This document shows, one piece after another, positions 1-6,534 of a stretch of DNA of 6,760 nucleotides. The stretch comes from Acidobacteriota bacterium (GTDB lineage Bacteria > Acidobacteriota > Terriglobia > Bryobacterales > Bryobacteraceae). A program made the translations under genes and the position numbers. The stretch covers positions 1-6,760 of the forward strand of contig JAPKYY010000071.1 of the NCBI GenBank assembly GCA_026394095.1, read 5' to 3'. Under the pieces are notes generated by a model. That model saw only the letters and a list, made by a program, of their open reading frames with translations. It was not told where the DNA came from and ran no database searches. Position 1 is the stretch's first letter. The number at the start of each line of letters is the position of its first letter.

Positions 1-1
1 T

Positions 2-946
2 ACAGGTTCTGTGTCGCCGACGAATCCGGGGAATCGCCCGATCCGGATCAATGCGATCACTGAGCCGGTTTATCTGACTACTGGCGAGAAGCCGCAGAGC
101 GGGAACTGGCGTCAGGAGTATGCGCGGATTCTGACGGCTGACAAGCAGTTTGCACGGGCAACGGTGAATCACATCTGGGCTTATCTGTTCAGCCACGGGA
201 TTGTGGATCCGCCAGAGGCCTGGGATTTTGAGCGGACTGACCCGAAGAGGCCGCCGCCGGGAGACTGGCCGCTGCAGAATACGCACCCGGAGTTGCTGGA
301 GCAGCTGGCCGATTTCTTTATCGCGAACAATTATCAGTTCAAGCCTTTGCTGCGGCAGATTTTGAATTCTGAGGCTTATCAGTTGTCGAGCAATTATGCA
401 GGCAAGTGGGAGCCGGCTTATGTGAAGTACTTTGCGCGGCATGAGGCAAGGCGGCTGAGTGCTGAAGAACTTTATGACTCGCTGATTACGGCGACGCGGA
501 CCGAGCAGCCGATGCAGGTTGCGGGGATTGACCGTGTGCTTTGGTATGCCAACCAGTTGCCGGACCCGACCGAGCCCGCTACCGACTTCCGGATTGTGGA
601 CTTCATGAATAATCTGGGCCGGGGGAACTGGATTACGATTGACCGTTCGTCGGAACCTACGATTCTGGGGTTGCTTTATTCGATGAACGATTCACAGAAC
701 GTGAACCGGACGCTGGGGAATTCCAGCGCTGGGGTTTCGAGCCGGAGCCGGATTCTGGAAGTGGATGCCAGTAGCGCAACCGACCAGGAGGCGATCGGCA
801 AGCTGTTTCTGGCAACGCTATCGCGATTCCCTACTGACGCTGAAATGACCACGGCGCTTAAGTTTCGCGTTGGTGCGCGGGCACAGTGGCTGAGCGACCT
901 GCAGTGGGCACTGGTCAACAAACTGGACTTCATCTTTAATCGTTAA
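2..946 (+). CDS. DUF1553-domain protein, C-terminal part (5' end outside window)
   Basis: This is the C-terminal 314 residues of a large protein of the DUF1549/DUF1553 family, often fused N-terminally to a Planctomycete-type cytochrome c domain and presumed exported. The frame is open to the left edge, and the GTG at 11 is internal, not a start. Family hallmarks seen: an NHIWAYLF segment (167-190; family N-R-x-W-x-x-L-F-G) followed by a GIV segment, HPELLEQLADFF (from 284), an LRQILNSEAYQLSS segment, an RRLSAEELYDSL segment (around 448-483), and the closing WALVNKLDFIFNR (905-943), which matches the usual W-A-L-x-N-x-x-E-F end. The stop is therefore the natural end. A DUF1501 gene follows after 10 bases, the standard partner for this family. 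The biochemical role of the pair is not established; a role in extracellular substrate handling or respiration is only a suggestion. The N-terminal cytochrome and DUF1549 parts cannot be checked here. Confidence 0.9.
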   Translation, partial: TGSVSPTNPGNRPIRINAITEPVYLTTGEKPQSGNWRQEYARILTADKQFARATVNHIWAYLFSHGIVDPPEAWDFERTDPKRPPPGDWPLQNTHPELLEQLADFFIANNYQFKPLLRQILNSEAYQLSSNYAGKWEPAYVKYFARHEARRLSAEELYDSLITATRTEQPMQVAGIDRVLWYANQLPDPTEPATDFRIVDFMNNLGRGNWITIDRSSEPTILGLLYSMNDSQNVNRTLGNSSAGVSSRSRILEVDASSATDQEAIGKLFLATLSRFPTDAEMTTALKFRVGARAQWLSDLQWALVNKLDFIFNR

Positions 947-948
947 GG
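945..948 (+). promoter_or_regulatory. Probable ribosome binding site for the DUF1501 gene
   Basis: AAGG lies 8 bases before the ATG at 957 and overlaps the stop codon of the preceding gene (TAA at 944-946). The site fits coupled translation of the DUF1553 and DUF1501 genes. Confidence 0.5.
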
Positions 949-956
949 CAGCCAAC

Positions 957-2309
957 ATGAACTTCATTCGCAAAACCTGTTCCGGGCACCTTCCTTTTAC
1001 CCGCCGCCACTTTTTGTTTGGTACGGCTACAGCGGGGCTGCTGGGTGCGCATGCCGATGCGGCTGTTACGACATTGCGTGGGGCGTCGATGCGCAACACG
1101 GCGAAGTCCTGCATCTTTATCAATCTGAATGGTGCACCGAGCCACCTCGATACTTTCGATATCAAGGACGCGGCCTGGAATCCGCGCGACGTTGATGCGC
1201 GGGATTATTCGGGGAATCTGCGGATGTCACGCCGGTATTTCCCGAAGTTGTCGACGCTGACCAATGATTTGCTGGTATTGCGGAGCTGTTCTTCGTGGGA
1301 GGCGGCGCATGAGCGCGGGCAGTTCTACATGCAGACGGCGCACTCGCAGAACCCGGCGCTGGCTTCGGAGATTCCACATATCGGTGCGGTGATTGCGCGT
1401 GAGCGTGGGGCGAACGGGTTGATCCCGCCGTTTTTGAGTTTCAACCAATCGAATCTGCAGGGGGCGACGTTTTTGGGCGGGTTGTTTATGCCGATGATGC
1501 CTCCGGCATCGACTGGCGGCATTGGGACGCTGACGCATAATTTCTTTGGCAATGCGGAGCAGTCGCAGACGCGGTTTGAGCGGCGCTTTAGTTTGCTCAA
1601 GGAGATTGATGCGGCGTTGCGTGAGGTGCCGGCAAATGAGGCGATGGCTGCGTACGGAGCGTATTACGATCGCGCCAAGGCGATGATGTACAACGCGGCT
1701 GTCGATAGCGTTTTCAAGTTCTCGACGGACGATCAGAACCGGTATGGGAATAACAGTCTGGGCCGGTCGTTGATTGTGGCCCGGAATGCGATTCGGGCTA
1801 AGAACGGCGCTACGTTTATCAATGTGACGCAGGGTGGCTGGGATACGCACGTGGGGCAGTTTGATATGGGGCAGACGCCTAATATCTATACGCTGACCAA
1901 TGAGCTGGACCGGGCGGTGGGGAATCTGGTGGATGACCTGAAGGCGTCTGGTGATTTTGATTCGACGCTGATTGTGATGATGGGTGAGTTTGGGCGGACA
2001 CCGGGGGTTTTGAATTCTCGCGCTGGCCGCGACCACTATCGCGAAGTGATGAATGTGGCGATGATGGGTGGCGGAATCAAGGGTGGCAGAGCGATTGGCG
2101 CGACCGATGCCAATGGGGCGAGGATCACTGATTTTGGCTGGTCGCAGCAACGGCCAATTTACGTTGAAGACATTACCGCAACGATTTACTCGGCGCTGGG
2201 GATTGACTGGACGAAGTCGATTGACGATACGCCATCGAAGCGGCGTTACTACTATGTGCCGGGGGCGCCGGAAGGGACTTATCAGCCGGTAGAAGAGGTA
2301 TTCGGTTGA
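957..2309 (+). CDS. Tat-exported DUF1501 protein
   Basis: This is a 450-residue, full-length member of the DUF1501 family, which is distantly related in fold to the alkaline phosphatase/sulfatase superfamily. The N-terminus carries a twin-arginine export signal: TRRHFLFG (residues 15-22) followed by an Ala/Gly/Leu stretch, with possible cleavage around residues 33-35 (AHA-D or ADA-A). Family motifs in order: NLNGAPSHLDTFD (56-68), a histidine-containing AAHERGQF segment, GGWDTH (293-298), GEFGRTP (343-349), GRDHY (357-361) and a GGGIKGG segment. The ending has the usual DITATIYSALGID block. Conserved Asp/His/Glu residues in these motifs are candidate metal or substrate ligands, which is an inference. 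The gene sits 10 bases after the DUF1553 gene, the usual pairing, and its TGA overlaps the ATG of the next gene. The start is set by the ATG that gives a complete Tat signal. The Tat signal indicates folding in the cytoplasm before export, as expected for a cofactor-containing periplasmic protein. The substrate is unknown. Confidence 0.93.
   Translation: MNFIRKTCSGHLPFTRRHFLFGTATAGLLGAHADAAVTTLRGASMRNTAKSCIFINLNGAPSHLDTFDIKDAAWNPRDVDARDYSGNLRMSRRYFPKLSTLTNDLLVLRSCSSWEAAHERGQFYMQTAHSQNPALASEIPHIGAVIARERGANGLIPPFLSFNQSNLQGATFLGGLFMPMMPPASTGGIGTLTHNFFGNAEQSQTRFERRFSLLKEIDAALREVPANEAMAAYGAYYDRAKAMMYNAAVDSVFKFSTDDQNRYGNNSLGRSLIVARNAIRAKNGATFINVTQGGWDTHVGQFDMGQTPNIYTLTNELDRAVGNLVDDLKASGDFDSTLIVMMGEFGRTPGVLNSRAGRDHYREVMNVAMMGGGIKGGRAIGATDANGARITDFGWSQQRPIYVEDITATIYSALGIDWTKSIDDTPSKRRYYYVPGAPEGTYQPVEEVFG
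2293..2298 (+). promoter_or_regulatory. Probable ribosome binding site for the Ig-like/propeller gene
   Basis: AAGAGG lies inside the 3' end of the DUF1501 gene, 10 bases before the ATG at 2309 and 7 bases before an in-frame TTG at 2306. It supports initiation at this junction but does not decide between the two starts. Confidence 0.55.
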
Positions 2310-5110
2310 TGCGCTGGTTGATTGCTTTGGTGGCTTGTGCTCTGTACGGGCAGGTGCCGGCTACGGTGCAGATTCTCTCGGACAGCTCGCAGGTGCTGGT
2401 GGGCAGGACGCTGCAGATGAGGGCGGTGGTGCGTGATGCGGGCGGGAACCGGATTGAGAATGCGAGTATCACCTGGGCTTCAAACAGTGTGGTGAATGCA
2501 ACGGTGTCCAATACCGGATTGGTTACGGCGAACCGTCTGGCTGTGGTGCGGATTACCGCGCGGGCTGGAGCGATTACGGCCGAGACGGCGATACAGACGA
2601 TTCCGAGCCGGGTGGCAGTGGAGCCGGGTGGCGGGGAAGTGAGCGTGTTGTCGACTGCGCAGTTTACGGCGACGGCTTATGATGCCGACGATAAGCCGAT
2701 TCCAGGTGTGGCGTGGACCTGGTCGATTACGAATCTGCGGAATGGAACGTCACAAACGGCCCGGATTTCGACGGCGGGGTTGATGACGGCTACGGCTGAG
2801 GGTAGCAATTTTGTCTGGGCAACGTTTAATTACGGCGATGTGCAGACCGGCTTGCAGCGGCAGTGGATCGCTGTGGCGCGCATTGATACTACGGTGCCGA
2901 AGACGTATAGTTTGCGGCGGCTCTATCACAATATTTTGCAGCAGCGGAACAAGTATGAAATTCGGGCGCGGCAATCGATGCTGTGGGCTACGGATAGTGG
3001 CGACCTGTTTTTCAACGCGAGCCTGGACGGGATGGCTGGCGGGCTGATGCATTATCGCGATGGCAATTTCAAGATGGTGTCGGCGGCGGGGCAGCCGCGG
3101 TTTGCTTCGGGTTCGTTTGCGAATGAGTTTTTTGTGCATTCGATTACGCGGAATGGGCGGATTCTTTCGCACGAGGATACGAATATCAATGGGCGGCAAC
3201 TGTCGCTGGGGAACCGCGACGGGGTGGTGCCGTTTTTCTCGAACAATACGCCGCTGGTGAGTGGGACGGAAGCTACGTCGGGCGTGACTGCGACCCGGCA
3301 CTCGATGTCGACCAACGGGCAGTTGCTGATTCGGGCGAGCTTTCGATTTGAGAATGACCCGGTAACTTATGCGGGGATCTTTCGGGGCTTCAACAACCGG
3401 ATCACGGAATTGTTGATCAGCTCGAAGGAGACGGTGCCGGAGTTGCCTGGGGCTGGCTTGATTTCTATTGATGGCGACTACGGGATCTCGGATGACGGGA
3501 CGGCTTTTTATAGTGCGACGCTGGGGGCGAATCGTGTCTTCTACAAACATCCGCCGAGTGAGGATCGCAAGAAGCTGATTGCTCTGAACGATGCGTTGCT
3601 TGGGTCTACTGTGCGGAGTTTTGTGGGTGGACGAGGGAATCAGCCGACGTTTTGGGTGGAGGAGACGAATGGAACGGTGGTGATGGCGGTGGCGCTGAAC
3701 AACAGCACCAATCACTTTATTTCGATCGATAGGGATGGCAAGGTTCAGAATCTGCAGTACTCGGGGCTGACGGGGATTTTGTGGCATCATCCGGCGCATG
3801 GGACGTCGATTCACGGGAATCCGTTTAACAACCGGGGGAATGGTGTTTATCTCTGGAAGCCAGGGGAAGAGTTGAAGAACGTGTTTTTGTATTCGCGGCC
3901 GAATGTAGCGGGAACGAATCTGGAAGATATTGAGTCTGGCGCGATTACGGCCTCGGGCCAGGTTTATTTGATGGCCAGGACGGCTACGGCGAATATGGCT
4001 GTGGCGAAGATGGGTGAGAACCCGGAGTATCTGATTTATTCGGGGCAGCAGGTGGAAGTGGAAGCGCCGCTCAATCTGGTGACGCTGATCTTTGGCGGGC
4101 GCACTGGGCCGCCGCATGTGCTGGTGGGCGGGACTACCGGGGGCGTTGCAGAGTTTAACGGGACCGATTTTGTACCGAGACTCTCGATTGGAGAGAGGCT
4201 GTTCGGAAATATGTTTTATGGCGGCTTTCATGGCGGGACGGCGAATATTCGCAAAGCTCCGAATGGGGATATTTACGCGATTGTTTCGGCCGGAGTGGTG
4301 CGGGTGTCTGGAAACGGGGCGCCTGAGTTGCTGATTCCCTTCCCGCTGCGGGTGGGAACGTTTACCTATAATCTGCCGAGCCAGATTGAAGTGAATGCGG
4401 CCGGGGATGTGCTGATGCAGGGGTCGACCAGTGCTGGGGACAACCGCATGTATATCTGGTCGAACGGCAATGTGTCGAGCATTGTGAATCTGTCAGCGAC
4501 GGCGGCGACGGCTACGACGCTGGATAACCGGATTGTTTCGGGCTTTGACAGCTTTGCGCTGGCTGATGACGGGAAGGTACTGGCTTCGCTGCGCTTCCGC
4601 AATGTGAATGTGCCGGTGCTTTACCTTTTTGCCAACCAGACGTGGACGCGGCTGGCTGAGCCGAATCTGACGGTGGTGGGGCCACACAGGATTACCGGTG
4701 TGCAGAACCTGCACAGGACGGGATCGGGCAAGCTCTATGCGGTGCTTACGACGCAGGCGGGTGGGAATATTCTGACTGAGTGGAAGGGTAGCGACTGGGA
4801 GATCTCGGTGAATAATTCCAGTGTGATGCCGAATGGGCAGGTGGCGAATTCTGTGACGACGCTCGATTCGAACCGGCGCGGGGATGTGTTGTTTCAGCAA
4901 TCGAATGGTGGCAACAACTTTTTGCTGGTGCGGCTGGCGGATGACCCGACCAAAATCCGGCAGGTGATCAATCTTTTCCGGCCGACGGCAGAGGGAGATT
5001 ACCTGGTGCGGGTGAACGCAATCGACTTCAGGGATGACGGTACGGTGTACTTTCTTGCGATGACATCAGACGACGAAACGGTGCTGTACGAGGCCAAGCC
5101 AGCCAACTAA
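2309..5110 (+). CDS. Large secreted protein with two Ig-like (BIG2) domains and a probable beta-propeller
   Basis: The 933-residue product begins with a short Sec-type signal peptide (basic MRW, then a hydrophobic run; cleavage near residues 14-18). Two Ig-like modules follow. Residues about 18-98 contain WASNS and VSNTGLVTA, the hallmark of bacterial Ig-like group 2. Residues about 99-189 contain WTWSI and ISTAGLMTATAEG. The remaining 700 or so residues repeat a blade-like element, a small polar turn with Gly then a beta strand: TDSGDLFF (228-235), SDDGTAF (394-400), TASGQVYL (547-554), APNGDIYAI (650-658), NAAGDVLM (696-703), ADDGKVLAS (752-760), GSGKLYAVL (805-813), NRRGDVLFQ (855-863) and RDDGTVYFL (909-917). 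This suggests one or two beta-propellers. No catalytic motif was recognised, so a surface or extracellular binding role is inferred. The ATG overlaps the stop of the DUF1501 gene (TGATG), implying coupling. TTG at 2306 is an alternative start one codon upstream. Confidence 0.85.
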   Translation: MRWLIALVACALYGQVPATVQILSDSSQVLVGRTLQMRAVVRDAGGNRIENASITWASNSVVNATVSNTGLVTANRLAVVRITARAGAITAETAIQTIPSRVAVEPGGGEVSVLSTAQFTATAYDADDKPIPGVAWTWSITNLRNGTSQTARISTAGLMTATAEGSNFVWATFNYGDVQTGLQRQWIAVARIDTTVPKTYSLRRLYHNILQQRNKYEIRARQSMLWATDSGDLFFNASLDGMAGGLMHYRDGNFKMVSAAGQPRFASGSFANEFFVHSITRNGRILSHEDTNINGRQLSLGNRDGVVPFFSNNTPLVSGTEATSGVTATRHSMSTNGQLLIRASFRFENDPVTYAGIFRGFNNRITELLISSKETVPELPGAGLISIDGDYGISDDGTAFYSATLGANRVFYKHPPSEDRKKLIALNDALLGSTVRSFVGGRGNQPTFWVEETNGTVVMAVALNNSTNHFISIDRDGKVQNLQYSGLTGILWHHPAHGTSIHGNPFNNRGNGVYLWKPGEELKNVFLYSRPNVAGTNLEDIESGAITASGQVYLMARTATANMAVAKMGENPEYLIYSGQQVEVEAPLNLVTLIFGGRTGPPHVLVGGTTGGVAEFNGTDFVPRLSIGERLFGNMFYGGFHGGTANIRKAPNGDIYAIVSAGVVRVSGNGAPELLIPFPLRVGTFTYNLPSQIEVNAAGDVLMQGSTSAGDNRMYIWSNGNVSSIVNLSATAATATTLDNRIVSGFDSFALADDGKVLASLRFRNVNVPVLYLFANQTWTRLAEPNLTVVGPHRITGVQNLHRTGSGKLYAVLTTQAGGNILTEWKGSDWEISVNNSSVMPNGQVANSVTTLDSNRRGDVLFQQSNGGNNFLLVRLADDPTKIRQVINLFRPTAEGDYLVRVNAIDFRDDGTVYFLAMTSDDETVLYEAKPAN

Positions 5111-5143
5111 GTGTTAACCTGAGTTTTCCGGCCTATTTGAACC
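5111..5143 (+). other. 33-base gap between the secreted-protein gene and the Cas10-like gene
   Basis: This short spacer holds a GTTAAC palindrome (5113-5118) but no stem-loop with a T-run that would act as a terminator, and no purine-rich Shine-Dalgarno sequence before the ATG at 5144. An in-frame TGA at 5138-5140 blocks any upstream extension of the Cas10-like reading frame. No convincing promoter was seen, so read-through from upstream, or a promoter inside the preceding gene, is likely. Confidence 0.5.
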
Positions 5144-6517
5144 ATGTCCATCCAGATTTTTGTTGAAGGCAAGATTGCGCCCAAAGGCGAATTTTTGCGT
5201 CCGCTTGAAGGCCGCAATCATGCGGAGCTCCTTGGCCGCCACCTATACCTCAGCCTAGTAGGCGAGGTGATTCCGCGTACCCTGCTGGATCATCTGGGTT
5301 TGTCGAAGATGCTGCTTGGGGCGTCGAGCGGTTCGAGCTTTCTTTTGTTGCTGCCACAAGAATTCCAGGGCAAGACAGAAGCATTTCTGCGGCTGGCTGC
5401 CGCCAACATCGATGAACTGAGTGCTGGGGAGCTGGCATTCAACTGGGCGATGACGGAGAATCTGGGCGACTGGTCTGTGGTGCGCAAACGGTTGTTTGAA
5501 GAGATGCAGCGCGGGATGGGCACCAAGGCGACGGCGGAATCGTTTCTGCCAGTGGCGCCGGGGCATTACCGGGCCGACTACAATTTCTTTGCTGCGCTGG
5601 CCAACGACGGGCCGACCGCTACGTCTGTGGGTGTGGATGATGAGGCGCCGGGGCGCTTTCACTTTGGTGAGTCGAAGTTTACCTACAAGCTGGGATATGA
5701 CATGGAATCGCTGCCGTGGACGGCGCACCTCGATCTGTCGAGCCTGAAGCGACGCAAGGGTGCAGCGATGACGGTGGCAGTGGATGCGCTGGAGATCCGG
5801 TTGCGGCGGGCGAATTCGGTGGAAGAGCATTTGAGGCTCAGCCATCTTTACAAGAATTTCTTTGCTGGTGAATTGCAGACCTTGTTGTTGCGGCTGCCGG
5901 ATTGCACGGGCAAGATTGCGATTATCGATTCTGGAATCGAAGGCTTTACCGTGTACGGGGATATCGATGCCTTGCTGAAGGTATCGCAGGAGATTCACCG
6001 GCTCTTCCAGACGATGGCAGAAGTGAGTTTGAATGAGACCTCTGGAGCAGAAGGCAAGAGCATTAGTGCCGCCATTGCTGCCGGAGATCAGGCGGTGGCA
6101 GTGGCTGAAGTGCATTCGGCGCTGAAGCTGGCGCAGGCCTCGTCTCGCGATTCGATTTATATGTTTGGCCGGGTGCTCGATTGGAAACAAGTACCTGATG
6201 CTCTGGAGATTCGTGAGCTTTGCTTGCGAATGATCCGTAACTATGGCGCAAGCCCGCAATTTGTATCTGAGTTGTCTGGTTTCTTCAGGGAAAGCGGATA
6301 TCAGAGCTTGCGGCGCAAGACCGGGCGCTTTGAAAGGCCCTGGCGGTTGTACCGGCGATTGAGCCTCGCGCTCGAAACCGAAAATGAATCGCGTGATTTT
6401 GAACGCACGCGCAACCGGCTGCTTGCTGAGTTCATCGGCAAGAATGCTGGCCAGACCAGGTTGAGGCCTTCGGGCCGAGTCGGCCTGGAATTAACCCGAA
6501 TCTCGATCAACGCTTAA
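5144..6517 (+). CDS. cas10 (csm1-like): Cas10/Csm1-like type III CRISPR large subunit, reduced and probably catalytically inactive
   Basis: This 457-residue protein resembles Cas10/Csm1, the subunit that caps type III effector complexes, contacts the crRNA 5' end and normally carries DNase and cyclic-oligoadenylate synthase activities. Palm 1 (about 1-130): LLGRHLYLSLVGEV (29-42) matches the family LRGRSFYLQLLTE segment, and GASSGSSFLLLLP (59-71) matches the GGGHFYLLLP segment. Palm 2 (about 207-347): VAVDALE (211-217) matches DVDNLG, the RLSHLYKNFF helix (231-240) matches the LSRQLSLFF helix, SGIEGFTVYG (263-272) sits where GGDDLFIVG is expected, and YMFGRVLDW (339-347) matches the FGRVLSW segment. 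A helical C-terminal domain (about 350-440) includes PWRLYRRLSLAL. Csm1 proteins are usually over 700 residues. This one has no N-terminal HD domain, no CxxC pairs between the palms (only C254 and C360 in the whole protein) and no GGDD. An in-frame TGA six bases before the ATG fixes the start. Assignment is by eye from family memory; Csm1 fits better than Cmr2 because of the FGRVL-W segment. Confidence 0.78.
   Translation: MSIQIFVEGKIAPKGEFLRPLEGRNHAELLGRHLYLSLVGEVIPRTLLDHLGLSKMLLGASSGSSFLLLLPQEFQGKTEAFLRLAAANIDELSAGELAFNWAMTENLGDWSVVRKRLFEEMQRGMGTKATAESFLPVAPGHYRADYNFFAALANDGPTATSVGVDDEAPGRFHFGESKFTYKLGYDMESLPWTAHLDLSSLKRRKGAAMTVAVDALEIRLRRANSVEEHLRLSHLYKNFFAGELQTLLLRLPDCTGKIAIIDSGIEGFTVYGDIDALLKVSQEIHRLFQTMAEVSLNETSGAEGKSISAAIAAGDQAVAVAEVHSALKLAQASSRDSIYMFGRVLDWKQVPDALEIRELCLRMIRNYGASPQFVSELSGFFRESGYQSLRRKTGRFERPWRLYRRLSLALETENESRDFERTRNRLLAEFIGKNAGQTRLRPSGRVGLELTRISINA
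5930..5941 (+). other. Degenerate GGDD site of the Cas10-like protein (reads SGIE)
   Basis: Codons 263-266 encode S-G-I-E at the place where active Cas10 proteins have G-G-D-D in the second palm. The alignment anchors are the upstream KIAIID strand, the downstream GFTV strand (family LFIV) and the GDIDALL segment (family GPWDEVI). Both metal-binding aspartates are replaced (Ile and Glu), so cyclic-oligoadenylate synthesis is not expected. D214 in the separate DVDNLG-equivalent segment is kept. Confidence 0.7.
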
Positions 6518-6521
6518 ACGC

Positions 6522-6526
6522 GAGGA
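6522..6526 (+). promoter_or_regulatory. Ribosome binding site of the gene starting at 6535
   Basis: GAGGA is 8 bases before the ATG, within the 17-base gap after the Cas10-like stop codon. It is the clearest Shine-Dalgarno sequence in the right part of the window and supports 6535 as a real start. Confidence 0.65.
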
Positions 6527-6534
6527 CACACCTA

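Noticed and set aside
11..13. GTG as the start of the first gene
   Set aside because: The frame is open to the window edge, and the visible part is only the C-terminal portion of a DUF1549/DUF1553 protein. The GTG is an internal valine.
1227..2150. Minus-strand open frame (about 300 residues) opposite the DUF1501 gene
   Set aside because: The translation is Arg/His/Pro-rich without domains, and the plus-strand gene has full family motifs and a Tat signal.
2309..2341. Lipoprotein signal (LVAC at residues 7-10) on the Ig-like/propeller protein
   Set aside because: The cysteine comes too early for a normal lipoprotein signal peptide, and the hydrophobic segment continues past it. A Sec signal cleaved later is more likely.
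2750..4231. Long open frame on the minus strand (about 490 residues)
   Set aside because: It lies entirely opposite the Ig-like/propeller gene. Its translation is dominated by Arg, His, Pro and Ile with no domain, as expected for the antisense of a GC-biased gene.
5111..5143. Terminator or CRISPR leader between the propeller and Cas10-like genes
   Set aside because: GTTAAC is a six-base palindrome only, and there is no GC-rich stem with a T-run. No direct repeats with regular spacers occur anywhere in the window.
5255..6259. Minus-strand open frame (about 330 residues) opposite the Cas10-like gene
   Set aside because: The composition is rich in Arg/Gln/His with no motif, while the plus strand shows ordered Cas10 segments. 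It is a shadow frame.
5144..6517. The 457-residue protein as a GGDEF diguanylate cyclase
   Set aside because: It has no GGDEF/GGEEF signature or I-site, and there are two palm-like regions with Csm1-style segments and a C-terminal helical domain, which fits Cas10 and not a diguanylate cyclase.
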